From contig JALJCO010003446.1 in the NCBI GenBank assembly GCA_023101725.1, positions 86,207 through 150,206 of the forward strand: a DNA stretch of 64,000 nt, written 5' to 3'. The stretch is from Atherinomorus stipes. Its lineage: Eukaryota > Chordata > Actinopteri > Atheriniformes > Atherinidae. Within the stretch, counting starts at the first letter, position 1, and every line of letters begins with the position of its first letter. Below, piece by piece: positions 47,941 through 57,600 of this stretch. The notes under the pieces are model-generated. The model ran no database searches. It was not told the origin of the DNA and worked only from the letters and a program-made list of their open reading frames with translations. A program made the translations under genes and the position numbers.

Positions 47941-48620
47941 ATGTATACGGGAACTCTGTGTTGGTGGGAGCGGAAGGTCGTCCTCAAACAGCTGTCCGTG
48001 CGTTTCCTTCTAATTACTAACATGTGCACCGTCACGCCGCCGCAGGTCCTCAGATTAAAACCCGAACCCAGAATAAGCCAGATGGGTCTGTGCACCGGTC
48101 CCACCGGCGGCGGGCTCTCTGTCATCGTTTCATCCGACCCCCCCTTCTCGTCTGGAAGAAGGGAGGGGGGGCGGAGGGGGAGAGGAGCAGTCCAGCAGGG
48201 CTCCGATTCAATTAGACGAGCGGTAATGAGATCAAAAAGCATCCGTGAGGGCATGGCTGCGCGTTTGGATGTGTGTTGATTAGCAGCCTCGACTCATGGG
48301 GAGCGTGGGGGGGGGGGCAGCTCGGATGCTGCTTACGTTCACATCTCGACTGGACGTGGCCTGCTGGTGTTTATGACCTCTGCTTGGAAAAGCACACCGC
48401 TGCCCCCCCAAAAAGGAAAAGTTTAAGATTTGCTCTGATTGTCTTTGAAGTCGTAATGGAGGGCAGCCGCCCGGCTCTCCATCATGAATACTGCAATGAT
48501 GAAGATTAGCAAGCGCGTGCAGAGAGCTCTAACTCCATCTCATTTGCATTTCTATGGCCGATTAAATGGAATTTTTTAGCTCTTTGGTGAAGTTATCTCA
48601 GGACTGATGGACTTTTCTGC
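47941..48620. promoter_or_regulatory. shank2: Candidate conserved intronic enhancer
   Basis: Complex, non-repetitive sequence with homeodomain-like AT cores (ctaattact, gattaaatgg, caattagacg), a POU octamer (atttgcat at 48542-48549) and balanced composition. It is unlike the decayed repeats around it. This profile is what I associate with vertebrate conserved non-coding elements, but conservation cannot be tested here. Confidence 0.3.
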
Positions 48621-49264
48621 ACAAACTTCAGAAAAAAGTCTTAATCTCATAAGACTGAACTGTTGGTCACAACCTTTTACCTCCAGAAAGAACCCACAGT
48701 AAGTTAAGTTTCCTTATCAGAACGTTGAGGAAAGACTGACGCAGTTAACTGGGTGTATTCACTGCGATAAGACCCCCCAGTGAGGAGGATTTAATGGTCG
48801 GCTCTCTGCATCCTACCTTTTTCAATGAAAGCGGGATAAAGATTTGCCATGAGGATCCATCTTTCTACGTTGTTCTGAGCGCTTCACAGCTGACATCAGT
48901 GAAACTTAAACACCCTAAAACTCTGTTTGATCTCCAGGACCCCCACTGACTTATACAGTCACCAATGTCGCAGGAACGGTAGTGTGTAACTCTGTGATGG
49001 ATAGTTTACCCCTTTAGCTGATGTACGGACATTTTCCAGCATCTCTATCCTGTCCAGCCACTAAATGTCACGTTTATTCCACATTGACCAATGATAACAC
49101 CCTTATTTACCCCATTTTCATCATAAAAACATCACTGTCACTACTATGTTGCTAAGAGACCTCTATTTAAACCTGGAAATGATGATGTCAAACTTTCCAC
49201 GAATCAGTTGATGGTAACGTCCAATCAGGAGCATTGTCTAAATGCGTGTCTAAAAAGAAGAAAA

Positions 49265-49720
49265 AAATGGTCCTCTATGGCTGGAATAAAGAAAGAAGAG
49301 CTTTCTGATGCAGCTGAGGTGGAGGTGGTTTGGTGAGGACAGAGGGTAAATAGTAGCAGAAATAACTGGAGATGAGGAAAACGTGGAAATAGTTAAAAGG
49401 GTTGACGTGTTTTTACGTTTCTCTCCTGCTTTCCACCATCTCGGCCTGAGGAACACAGTTTAAGACTCACTAACATGTAAGAAGTCTCTGACCAATGGTT
49501 TAGAATCAAAACTAACATGTATATTAAACTCCCCCACAATTATAAAACGCTCAAAGTTGAGAGCAATTACATCCACACAGAAAAAAAAATGGTCCTCTAT
49601 GGCTGGAATAAAGAAAGAAGAGCTTTCAGCTGCAGCTGAGCTGGGGTTGGTTTTGTGAGGATAGAAGGTGAACAGTAGCAGAAATAACTGGAAATGAGGA
49701 AAAATGGAAACATGGAAATA
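49265..49720. repeat. Direct duplication flanking a LINE scrap
   Basis: A block starting aaaaaatggtcctctatggc and continuing ggaataaagaaagaagagct and gcagaaataactgga occurs at about 49263-49395 and again at about 49587-49715, differing by a few substitutions and indels. The LINE endonuclease remnant lies between the copies. Confidence 0.8.
49470..49575 (-). pseudogene. LINE endonuclease fragment
   Basis: Minus-strand translation reads VIALNFERFIIVGEFNIHVS followed by FDSKPLVRDFLHV and a stop. The (I/L)IVG-D/E-FNIH motif is the Asp-containing strand of the apurinic-type endonuclease domain of CR1/L2-like non-LTR elements (recalled). Here Glu stands where GDFN is usual. Only about 35 codons are recognisable. 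Confidence 0.65.
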
Positions 49721-50990
49721 GTTTCTGTTGTGTGTTTGGTATAAATTTTCATGTCATTTATCACTACGTTCACTCTTTCTCTGTTTCAATCTGTAAATGG
49801 CATTTTCGTCTTTGCCGAAAGAAGCTGCTGCTGTAGCTCTCCTATGCTTAAGTGTGAGCCTACGCTAGTACAGCTCCAGTTGTACGATTGTTGGAATAAC
49901 AGCTGGGCAGAATTTTTACCTTCTGGACCAGGGATGGATGTCTACCTCTGGATACAGTCTGCCACACACTCATAGCAAATTAAACACAATGGTTTTGCAT
50001 TAGAATGTGATGATAAAATAATCAGTGGGTTACATCTGGGTTTCATAGTTTACATTTTAGGGTGAGGACAGATGTGTTAGTTACATGCTGAAGCTGGAGT
50101 TATGCTGGATTTGTTCTTATGTGGTGTGACTGCATTACCTGCAACTTTGAAGCAGCTGCAAACTTTCTGAACGCGTAGCAAAGATGCAACTATGGGTATT
50201 TACTATTCTGAAAGCAGCTGCTGTGTCTTCTGACCTTTATTATTTTTATTTATTTATTTTTGCCAGAACCAAAGGCTGGACCACATGGAAGTTGGTCCTG
50301 GGCCGCATGTGGCCCGTGGGCCGCTATTTGAATAGCCCTGTTCTACATCTTTAACTCTATTTGATGTTTAGACCCATGTTGACTGTGTATTTCTTTTGCT
50401 GCTTGTTTACAAGAAATAAAAGATATTTTATTTCATTATTACATTGAAATGAGAAGAAACTGAAACCTTGACGTTCAGACAAAGGAAGAGCTTTAGGGAG
50501 TCGGTGTTCTTGTTTTTATCAAGCTTTGGTGTGTTTGTGGTCGTCTGGACTGAGACTTCCTCTGGTGGGAGGTCGCAGATGTGATGATGTGATATTTTTG
50601 ACCGTGGCGGGGCGTTAAGTTGCTCAGTGGGCAGCACTTTAAAGTGCAGGAGAATTTCACCTCTATATCAGCAAACACGATGTGAGTCCATGTGAGGAAC
50701 TCCAGACTTTCCTTACATCATGCTTTCTTTGTTTTAACTGTTCTTTTATATTTTGGCATGTACAGCTGGTTTGAGTTTTATGAAACGTGCTATACAAATA
50801 AAACATATTATCATGAAATTGTTTCTCATTCTGGACCGTCTTCTTGAACTTTGTCTCTCGTCTGCTCCTTTTACATTCAGAGGCTTTAGATGAGCGAACT
50901 ATTACTCAGGTGTTGCTAACGTGAACACAGCAGCTCTGTCACCCTGACCGGCTCGGCGTTTTTCCTGACTGCTCTGCTTGGTGTGTGCAG
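49721..50990. other. shank2: Distal intron 2 with a hAT-like scrap
   Basis: At about 50265-50335, gggccgcatgtggcccgtgg with gccgctatttgaatagccct resembles the end of a common hAT-like repeat. Otherwise ordinary intron. It ends with the acceptor tgcttggtgtgtgcag before the third exon. Confidence 0.5.
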
Positions 50991-51126
50991 GTGAACCAGG
51001 AGAACGTGGTGAAGGTGGGCCACAGACAGGTGGTCAACATGATCCGCCAGGGAGGCAACCGGCTCCTGATCAAGGTGGTGACAGTGAGTCGGAATCTGGA
51101 CCCCGAAGATACGGCACGCAAAAAAG
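50991..51126 (+). CDS. shank2: SHANK2 exon 3, end of PDZ domain
   Basis: A 136-nt exon in phase 0, ending in phase 1 at AAAG|gtacaa. It encodes 45 residues (protein 100-144): VNQENVVKVGHRQVVNMIRQ, then GGNRLLIKVVTVSRNLDPED and TARKK. It completes the PDZ domain. His110 (GHRQVV) is the alpha-B1 histidine of class I PDZ domains, which recognise a C-terminal S/T-x-hydrophobic ligand such as the GKAP/SAPAP tail (family knowledge). RNLDPxDTARKK is diagnostic of SHANK2 rather than SHANK1 or SHANK3. The exon is separated from exon 2 by a 39-kb intron that holds most of the window's repeats. Confidence 0.97.
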
Positions 51127-51658
51127 GTACAAACAGCTGCAGGTGGAGTTGTTAAGGGCGGTTCGGACACAAGAACGGGGTGAATCCCGACTCACGGTGA
51201 CGGAAAACACGGGTTAGAGGATGATGTAATGATGAGGTTCAGGTGTGGAGCAGCAGAGCTCGGGATGCATCTGCAACGGCTGCAGGGAAGCTGCGAACTC
51301 ACATTCCTCCATCCTCAGGATGCTTTCTACTCAGTCTCACGTCATAGTTACAGCCTCACCTGATTCTTTACAATTCCCTTTCCTACCTTCCTGACCACCG
51401 TATTCACCGAACTTTCATCAGGGATCAATAACCCGTCCGAACCCGGAACTCACTGGTCCAGGTGAAAGAATACGCAGTAACAGAGCCGTCGTACAAGTAC
51501 TCATCTGTGCATGTCTTTCTAAAACACCTGGGGATTGTTGCCTGAGTAAAAAGTGTCATTTTTGATGATGGTTTTTATTTTCTGAATTTGAAAACCAGCG
51601 GCTGTGAGTTTACGGTCAGAAGTAGGTCATGAGGTCAGAGAAGACGAAGCACTTCTTA
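51127..51658. other. shank2: Proximal intron 3
   Basis: Unremarkable sequence between the exon-3 donor and the MITE family 1 copy. Confidence 0.6.
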
Positions 51659-51913
51659 AACTGCAACAACTCAAATCTTACCAAGTAGATTTTTCTCATT
51701 TCTAGTCAAAATATCTCATGACACTTAAAATAAGACAAAATTACCTAAAGAGAAACATTTCAGTGAGATATAAGATCTTGTTTTAAGGCGATGCATCTTA
51801 TTTCAAGATATCTTATCAGGGAAATTTGGCTTATGCCATTGGCAGAATTTTTTTGCTTATTACAGGCAAAAATGTATTTTTTTAAAACTTATTTTAAGAG
51901 TGGCCAAGATATA
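51659..51913. mobile_element. MITE family 1, copy 3 (half element)
   Basis: Begins aactgcaacaactcaaatct, then accaagtagatttttctcat, tctagtcaaaatatctcatg and aaataagacaaaattacct, and runs to taagagtggccaagatat, the middle of the palindrome. The second arm is missing. Confidence 0.82.
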
Positions 51914-52299
51914 TTATTTATCTAAAAAGGGACAATGCAAATTAATGAACATTAAAAGTAAACATGCAAGATCATAGCAAAGCTAGCTTTTATGTAGTTC
52001 AGTTGCATTTAACTTTTCTATAAAAATGAATATTTACAAAATATGTTTATATGGTATAAACATTGTGGAAGACGGCAGCTTTATCGTTTCCATGTCCAGT
52101 TTATAAGTGAGGAAAACTTCCAGTCTGCATGTAAACTCCTTCAGTGTGTTGGATGACTCACTAACATCCAATGATATTACCATCTTTTCCCCAGACGACG
52201 TTCTAAAATTTCACCGAAACTTCATCTCTGGAAAACAAACAGATGGCTTCACTGTAAAAACAAACAAATGACAGCAGAGAGGATGCTGGACCTGCAGCA

Positions 52300-53447
52300 G
52301 GATCCTAGGATCCTAGATCCCAGCACACTGCACGATCCTGCAGTTATCCTGGGATCCAGCAGGACGCTGGGATCTGGAAGGATCCTGGGATCCTGCAGGA
52401 TCTTGGGATCTGGAAGGATCCTGGGATCCTGCAGGACGCTGGGATCTGGAAGGATCCTGGGATTCTGCAGGACGCTGGGATCTGGAAGGATCCTGGGATC
52501 CTGCAGGATCTTGGGATCTGGAAGGATCCTGGGATCCTGCAGGACGCTGGGATCTGGAAGGATCCTGGGATCCTGCAGGACGCTGGGATCTGGAAGGATC
52601 CTGGGATTCTGCAGGACGCTGGGATCTGGCAGGATCCTGGGATCCTGCAGGACGCTAGGATCTGGCAGGACGCTGGGATCTGGAAGGATCCTGGGATTCT
52701 GCAGGACGCTGAGATCTAGCAGGACGCTGGGATCTGGAAGGATCCTGGGATCCACCAGGACGCTGGGATCTGGAAGGATCCTGGGATCCTGCAGGACGCT
52801 GGGATCTGGAAGGATCCTGGGATCCACCAGGACGCTAGGATCTGGAAGGATCCTGGGATCCACCAGGACGCTGGGATCTGGAAGGATCCTGGGATCCACC
52901 AGGACGCTGGGATCTGGAGGGATCCTGGGATCCACCAGGACGCTAGGATCTGGAAGGATCCTGGGATCCACCAGGACGCTGGGATCCTGCAGGACGCTGG
53001 GATCTGGAAGGATCCTGGGATCCTGCAGGACGCTGGGATCTGGAAGGATCCTGGGATCCTGCAGGACGCTGGGATCTGGAAGGATCCTGGGATCCTGCAG
53101 GACGCTAGGATCTGGAAGGATCCTGGGATCCTGCAGGATGCTGGGATCTGGAAGGATCCTGGGATCCACCAGGACGCTAGGATCTGGAAGGATCCTGGGA
53201 TCCACCAGGAACGCTGGGATCCTGCAGGACGCTGGGATCTGGAAGGATCCTGGGATCCTGCAGGACGCTGGGATCTGGAAGGATCCTGGGATCCTGCAGG
53301 ACGCTGGGATCTGGAAGGATCCTGGGATCCTGCAGGACGCTGGGATCTGGAAGGATCCTGGGATCCTGCAGGACGCTAGGATCTGGAAGGATCCTGGGAT
53401 CCTGCAGGACGCTGGGATCTGGAAGGATCCTGGGATCCTGCAGGATC
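52300..53447. repeat. 36-bp minisatellite next to exon 4
   Basis: About 32 units of 36 bp with core ggatcctgggatcctgcagg and acgctgggatctggaa. A variant has ccaccagg for ctgcagg. Nearly every unit carries ggatcc, many also ctgcag. 36 is a multiple of 3, so both strands stay open for 318-430 codons (for example LGSGRILGSCRT on +). These frames are repeat by-products. The array stops about 135 bp before the exon-4 acceptor. Confidence 0.96.
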
Positions 53448-53582
53448 TTGGAGAAGTGGGGAAGTGTCTGTTTTGTTTTGGTTTCTTTCTTGTCCTCCTG
53501 CATGCTCCCTCTCTCAGCCTTTCCAGTTTTTCATCTCAGTTTCTGACTGAAAAACACTGAACTTGCTTCTGGTCTTGTGCAG

Positions 53583-53663
53583 CTCCTCCACCCCCAAAGA
53601 GAGCCCCCACCACGGCCCTGTCCATGCGCTCCAAGTCCATGACCTCTGAGCTGGAGGAACTGG
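53583..53663 (+). CDS. shank2: SHANK2 exon 4, proline-rich linker
   Basis: An 81-nt exon between acceptor ggtcttgtgcag| and donor |gtaaga, phase 1 in and phase 1 out. With the G from exon 3 it reads APPPPKRAPTTALSMRSKSM and TSELEEL (protein 145-171), with one base left over. This is the conserved basic/proline-rich stretch after the PDZ domain of SHANK2. Mammalian SHANK2 has ALTLRSKSM where this protein has ALSMRSKSM (recalled). No frame damage. Confidence 0.97.
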
Positions 53664-53764
53664 GTAAGAGCATCTCGGGTTTCTTCTGACCTCCACTTTC
53701 CGCAGAGTTATTATCTAACAGCACATCTATCTTTCTGTGTTCCACTCATTCCCGTTGATCTCAG

Positions 53765-53773
53765 TGGATAAAG
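53765..53773 (+). CDS. shank2: SHANK2 9-nt microexon (Val-Asp-Lys)
   Basis: tggataaag lies between an AG acceptor (gttgatctcag|) and a strong donor (|gtaagc), 101 bp after exon 4. With the leftover G of exon 4 it reads GTG GAT AAA and leaves one G: ELEEL-VDK, exactly the SHANK2 protein sequence at this place (recalled). It is symmetric (phase 1/1), so inclusion or skipping changes the protein by three residues without shifting frame. The polypyrimidine tract is at about 53728-53760. No UGC motif, typical of SRRM4-dependent neuronal microexons, is visible in the last 50 bases. The next exon is outside the window. Confidence 0.88.
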
Positions 53774-54299
53774 GTAAGCAGTTAACGCTGCGCAACCTTC
53801 CCGCCTGACAGCAACGTGCACTGGCTGCCAGCGGCTGAATGAGGCTTTTGCTCTTCGTTTTGCTTTAGTTTGACTCTAATGAAAAGAGAAAAGTGCTTCT
53901 CCTGCCCTCATCTCCCACCCTCCTCCCTTCCCATCATGCATGAAGGACTCTTGCCTCCAGATCCTGCAACCCATGAGCTGCTGCTGTCGCTGCTGCAAGG
54001 AGCTAATTAGCACACAGATATTTTATTAGTGTGAGACTGTCCTTTGTTTTTGTTTAGATGTTGTTTTATATATATGTGTGTGTGGAGCACCACTTCAGAG
54101 GAGCCCCTGTGCTCTGCAATAAAAACGCTGTGTCATCCTAACACCTTCTGACAGTCTGATTGTCAGCGATTCTGAGACCACGAGATCAGAGGAAGACACA
54201 CGAGGGAGGAGGAGGAGGAGGAATATGAAAGACACATCTGATATCAGGATTAGTTTAGTTAGTAACCGGAACTTGGTAAACATTTATGTCTCTGGGTGT
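53774..54299. other. shank2: Proximal part of following intron
   Basis: Ordinary intron with a short (TATG/TG)n at 54067-54083 and a (GGA)n run at 54206-54222. No exon recognised. Confidence 0.6.
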
Positions 54300-54465
54300 T
54301 CAGAGGTTTAAAGTGGAAATTAAAAAATAAATAAATAAATAAATAAAGTGGAAATTAAACGGTCAAACAACATAACTTTATTCACTAGACTGAGTCCTGG
54401 TCTGATCAATGATTATACTGTATAATTAACAAGCTGGAACACGTTTTAGAAGATTAATATCAGGG
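54300..54465 (+). repeat. Inverted repeat pair IR, left copy
   Basis: aaagtggaaattaaacggtc, then ttcactagactgagtcctgg, tctgatcaatgattata and aacaagctggaacacgtttt, agattaatat. The same blocks occur in reverse complement and in collinear order at 62706-62424. A local aaataaataaataaata tract (54325-54346) has duplicated the first block. Confidence 0.85.
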
Positions 54466-54626
54466 GCCCTGACTCCAGATCATGAAGTGAGAATTTTCTA
54501 GAGAAAATTTGGAAAATGATCAGGAGACTTTGAGTCTGGTAGTTAGAGTCCGCAGAAGCCTGCAGCTGCTCTGAGTGTTTTAATATCACCGCCTACAAGC
54601 TGAGATCCACTCACCGGTGGGTCTGC
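54466..54626. other. Spacer before the 16-bp array
   Basis: No feature identified; apparently single-copy. Confidence 0.4.
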
Positions 54627-57600
54627 AGCATCAGTCTGTACCAGAATCAGTACGTACCAGCATCAGTCTGTACCAGCATCAGTACATACCAACATCAGTA
54701 TGTACCAACATCAGTACATACCAGCATCAGTCTGTACCAGAATCAGTACATACCAGCATTAGTAAGTACCAACATCAGTACTTTACCAGCATCAGTATGT
54801 ACCAGCATCAGTCCGTACCAGCATCAGTCCGTACCAGCATCAGTATGTACCAGCATCAGTTCGTACCAGCATCAGTACGTACCAACATCAGTATGTACCA
54901 ACATCAGTACATACCAACATCAGTACGTACCAACATCAGTACGTACCAGAATCAGTACGTACCAACATCAGTCTGTACCAACATCAGTACATACCAGCAT
55001 CAGTTGTACCAACATCAGTCCGTACCAGCATCAGTCCGTACCAGCATCAGTATGTACCAGCATTAGTTCGTACCAGCATCAGTCTGTACCAGCATCAGTA
55101 TGTACCAGCATCAGTCCGTACCAGCATCAGTCCGTACCAGCATCAGTATGTACCAGCATCAGTTCATACCAACATCAGTCTGTACCAGCATCAGTCCGTA
55201 CCAGCATCAGTCTGTACCAGCATCAGTCCGTACCAACATCAGTCCGTACCAGCATCAGTTCGTACCAGCATCAGTCTGTACCAACATCAGTCCGTACCAG
55301 CATCAAGTCGTACCAACATCAGTCTGTACCAGCATCAGTACGTACCAGCATCAGTCCGTACCAGCATCAGTACGTACCAGCATCAGTCCGTACCAGCATC
55401 AGTACGTACCAGCATCAGTACGTACCAACATCAGTACGTACCAGCATCAGTACGTACCAACATCAGTCTGTACCAGCATCAGTATGTACCAGCATCAGTA
55501 CGTACCAGCATCAGTCTGTACCAGCATCAGTATGTACCAGCATCAGTACGTACCAGCATCAGTCTGTACCAGCATCAGTCCGTACCAGCATCAGTATGTA
55601 CTAGCATCAGTCTGTACCAGCATCAGTTCATACCAGCATCAGTATGTACCAACATCAGTCTGTACCAACATCAGTACATACCAGCATCAGTTCGTACCAA
55701 CATCAGTCTGTACCAGCATCAGTCTGTACCAGCATCCGTCTGTACCAGCATCAGTACATACCAGCATCAGTATGTACCAACATCAGTCTGTACCAGCATC
55801 AGTTCATACCAGCATCAGTACGTACCAACATCAGTCTGTACCAGCATCAGTACGTACCAGCATCAGTCCGTACCAGCATCAGTACATACCAACATCAGTC
55901 TGTACCAACATCAGTACGTACCAGCATCAGCTCCAATGGCGGTTAGCGCGATGGCGCGGCAGTGCAGTGCGCGCGAGTGCGCCGCGGGCGCCACCGCTCC
56001 AACTCAGTATGTACCAGCATCAGTCTGTACCAGCATCAGTACGTACCAGTATCAGTCGGTACCAATATCATTCTGTACCAGCATCAGTACGTACCAACAT
56101 CAGTACGTACCAGCATGAGTCGTCGCGCTCCACATCAGTGTACCAACATCAGTATGTACCAACATCAGTACGTACCAGCATCAGTATGTACCAGCATCAG
56201 TCCGTACCAGCATCAGTACGTACCAACTGTCTTACCAATAGTTGTCCAGTGTTGTCAGATAGTCGCGTGGGCTGCGGCGGCGGGCGTGCGCGTGGGCATC
56301 ATTTGTACCAGCATCAGTATGTACCAGCATCAGTCTGTACCAGCATCAGTACGTACCAGTATCGCGGTACAATATCATTCTGACCAGCATCAGTCTATAC
56401 CAACATAGTTGTACCAGCATCAGTCCGTACCAGCATCAGTCCGTACCAGCATCAGTCCGTACCAGCATCAGTCCGTACCAGCATCAGTCTGTACCAGCAT
56501 CAGTCCGTACCAGCATCAGTGTCGGCGCGGCGCGGCGCGCCACGCGCACACAGTGTCCAGAATCAGTCCGTACCAACATCAGTCTGTACCAACATCAGTA
56601 CATACCAGCATCAGTTCGTACCAGCATTAGTACGTACCAACATCAGTCTTTACCAGCATCAGTATACCAGCATCAGTCCGTACCAGCATCAGTCCGTACC
56701 AGCATCAGTATGTACCAGCATCAGTTCGTACCAACATCAGTATGTACCAACATCAGTCCGTACCAGCATCAGTCTGTACCAACATCAGTACGTACCAACA
56801 TCAGTCCGTACCAGCATCAGTTCATACCAACATCAGTATGTACCAACATCAGTCCGTACCAGCATCAAGTCGTACCAACATCAGTCTGTACCAACATCAG
56901 TACGTACCAACATCAGTACGTACCAACATCAGTACGTACCAGCATCAGTCCGTACCAGCATCAGTATGTACCAACATCAGTCCGTACCAGCATCAGTCTG
57001 TACCAGCATCAGTCCGTACCAACATCAGTACGTACCAGCATCAGTACGTACCAGCATCAGTACGTACCAGCATCAGTCCGTACCAGCAGCATCAGTCCGT
57101 ACCAGCATCAGTATGTACCAGCATCAGTACGTACCAGCATCAGTACGTACCAGCATCAGTACGTACCAGCATCAGTATGTACCAACATCAGTACGTACCA
57201 GCATCAGTCTGTACCAGCATCAGTCCGTACCAACATCAGTACGTACCAGCATCAGTACGTACCAGCATCAGTACGTACCAGCATCAGTCCGTACCAGCAG
57301 CATCAGTCCGTACCAGCATCAGTATGTACCAGCATCAGTACGTACCAGCATCAGTACGTACCAGCATCAGTACGTACCAGCATCAGTATGTACCAACATC
57401 AGTACGTACCAGCATCAGTCTGTACCAGCATCAGTCCGTACCAACATCAGTATGTACCAACATCAGTATGTACTAACATCAGTACGTCCCAGCATCCAGT
57501 TCATACCAACATCAGTATGTACCAACATCAGTATGTACCAACTCAGTACGTACCAGCATCAGTTCATACCAACATCAGTATGTACCAACATCAGTATGTA

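Noticed and set aside
52268..53560. Long open frames on both strands over the 36-bp array
   Set aside because: The unit length is a multiple of three and lacks stops. The frames begin and end in ordinary intron sequence with no homology.
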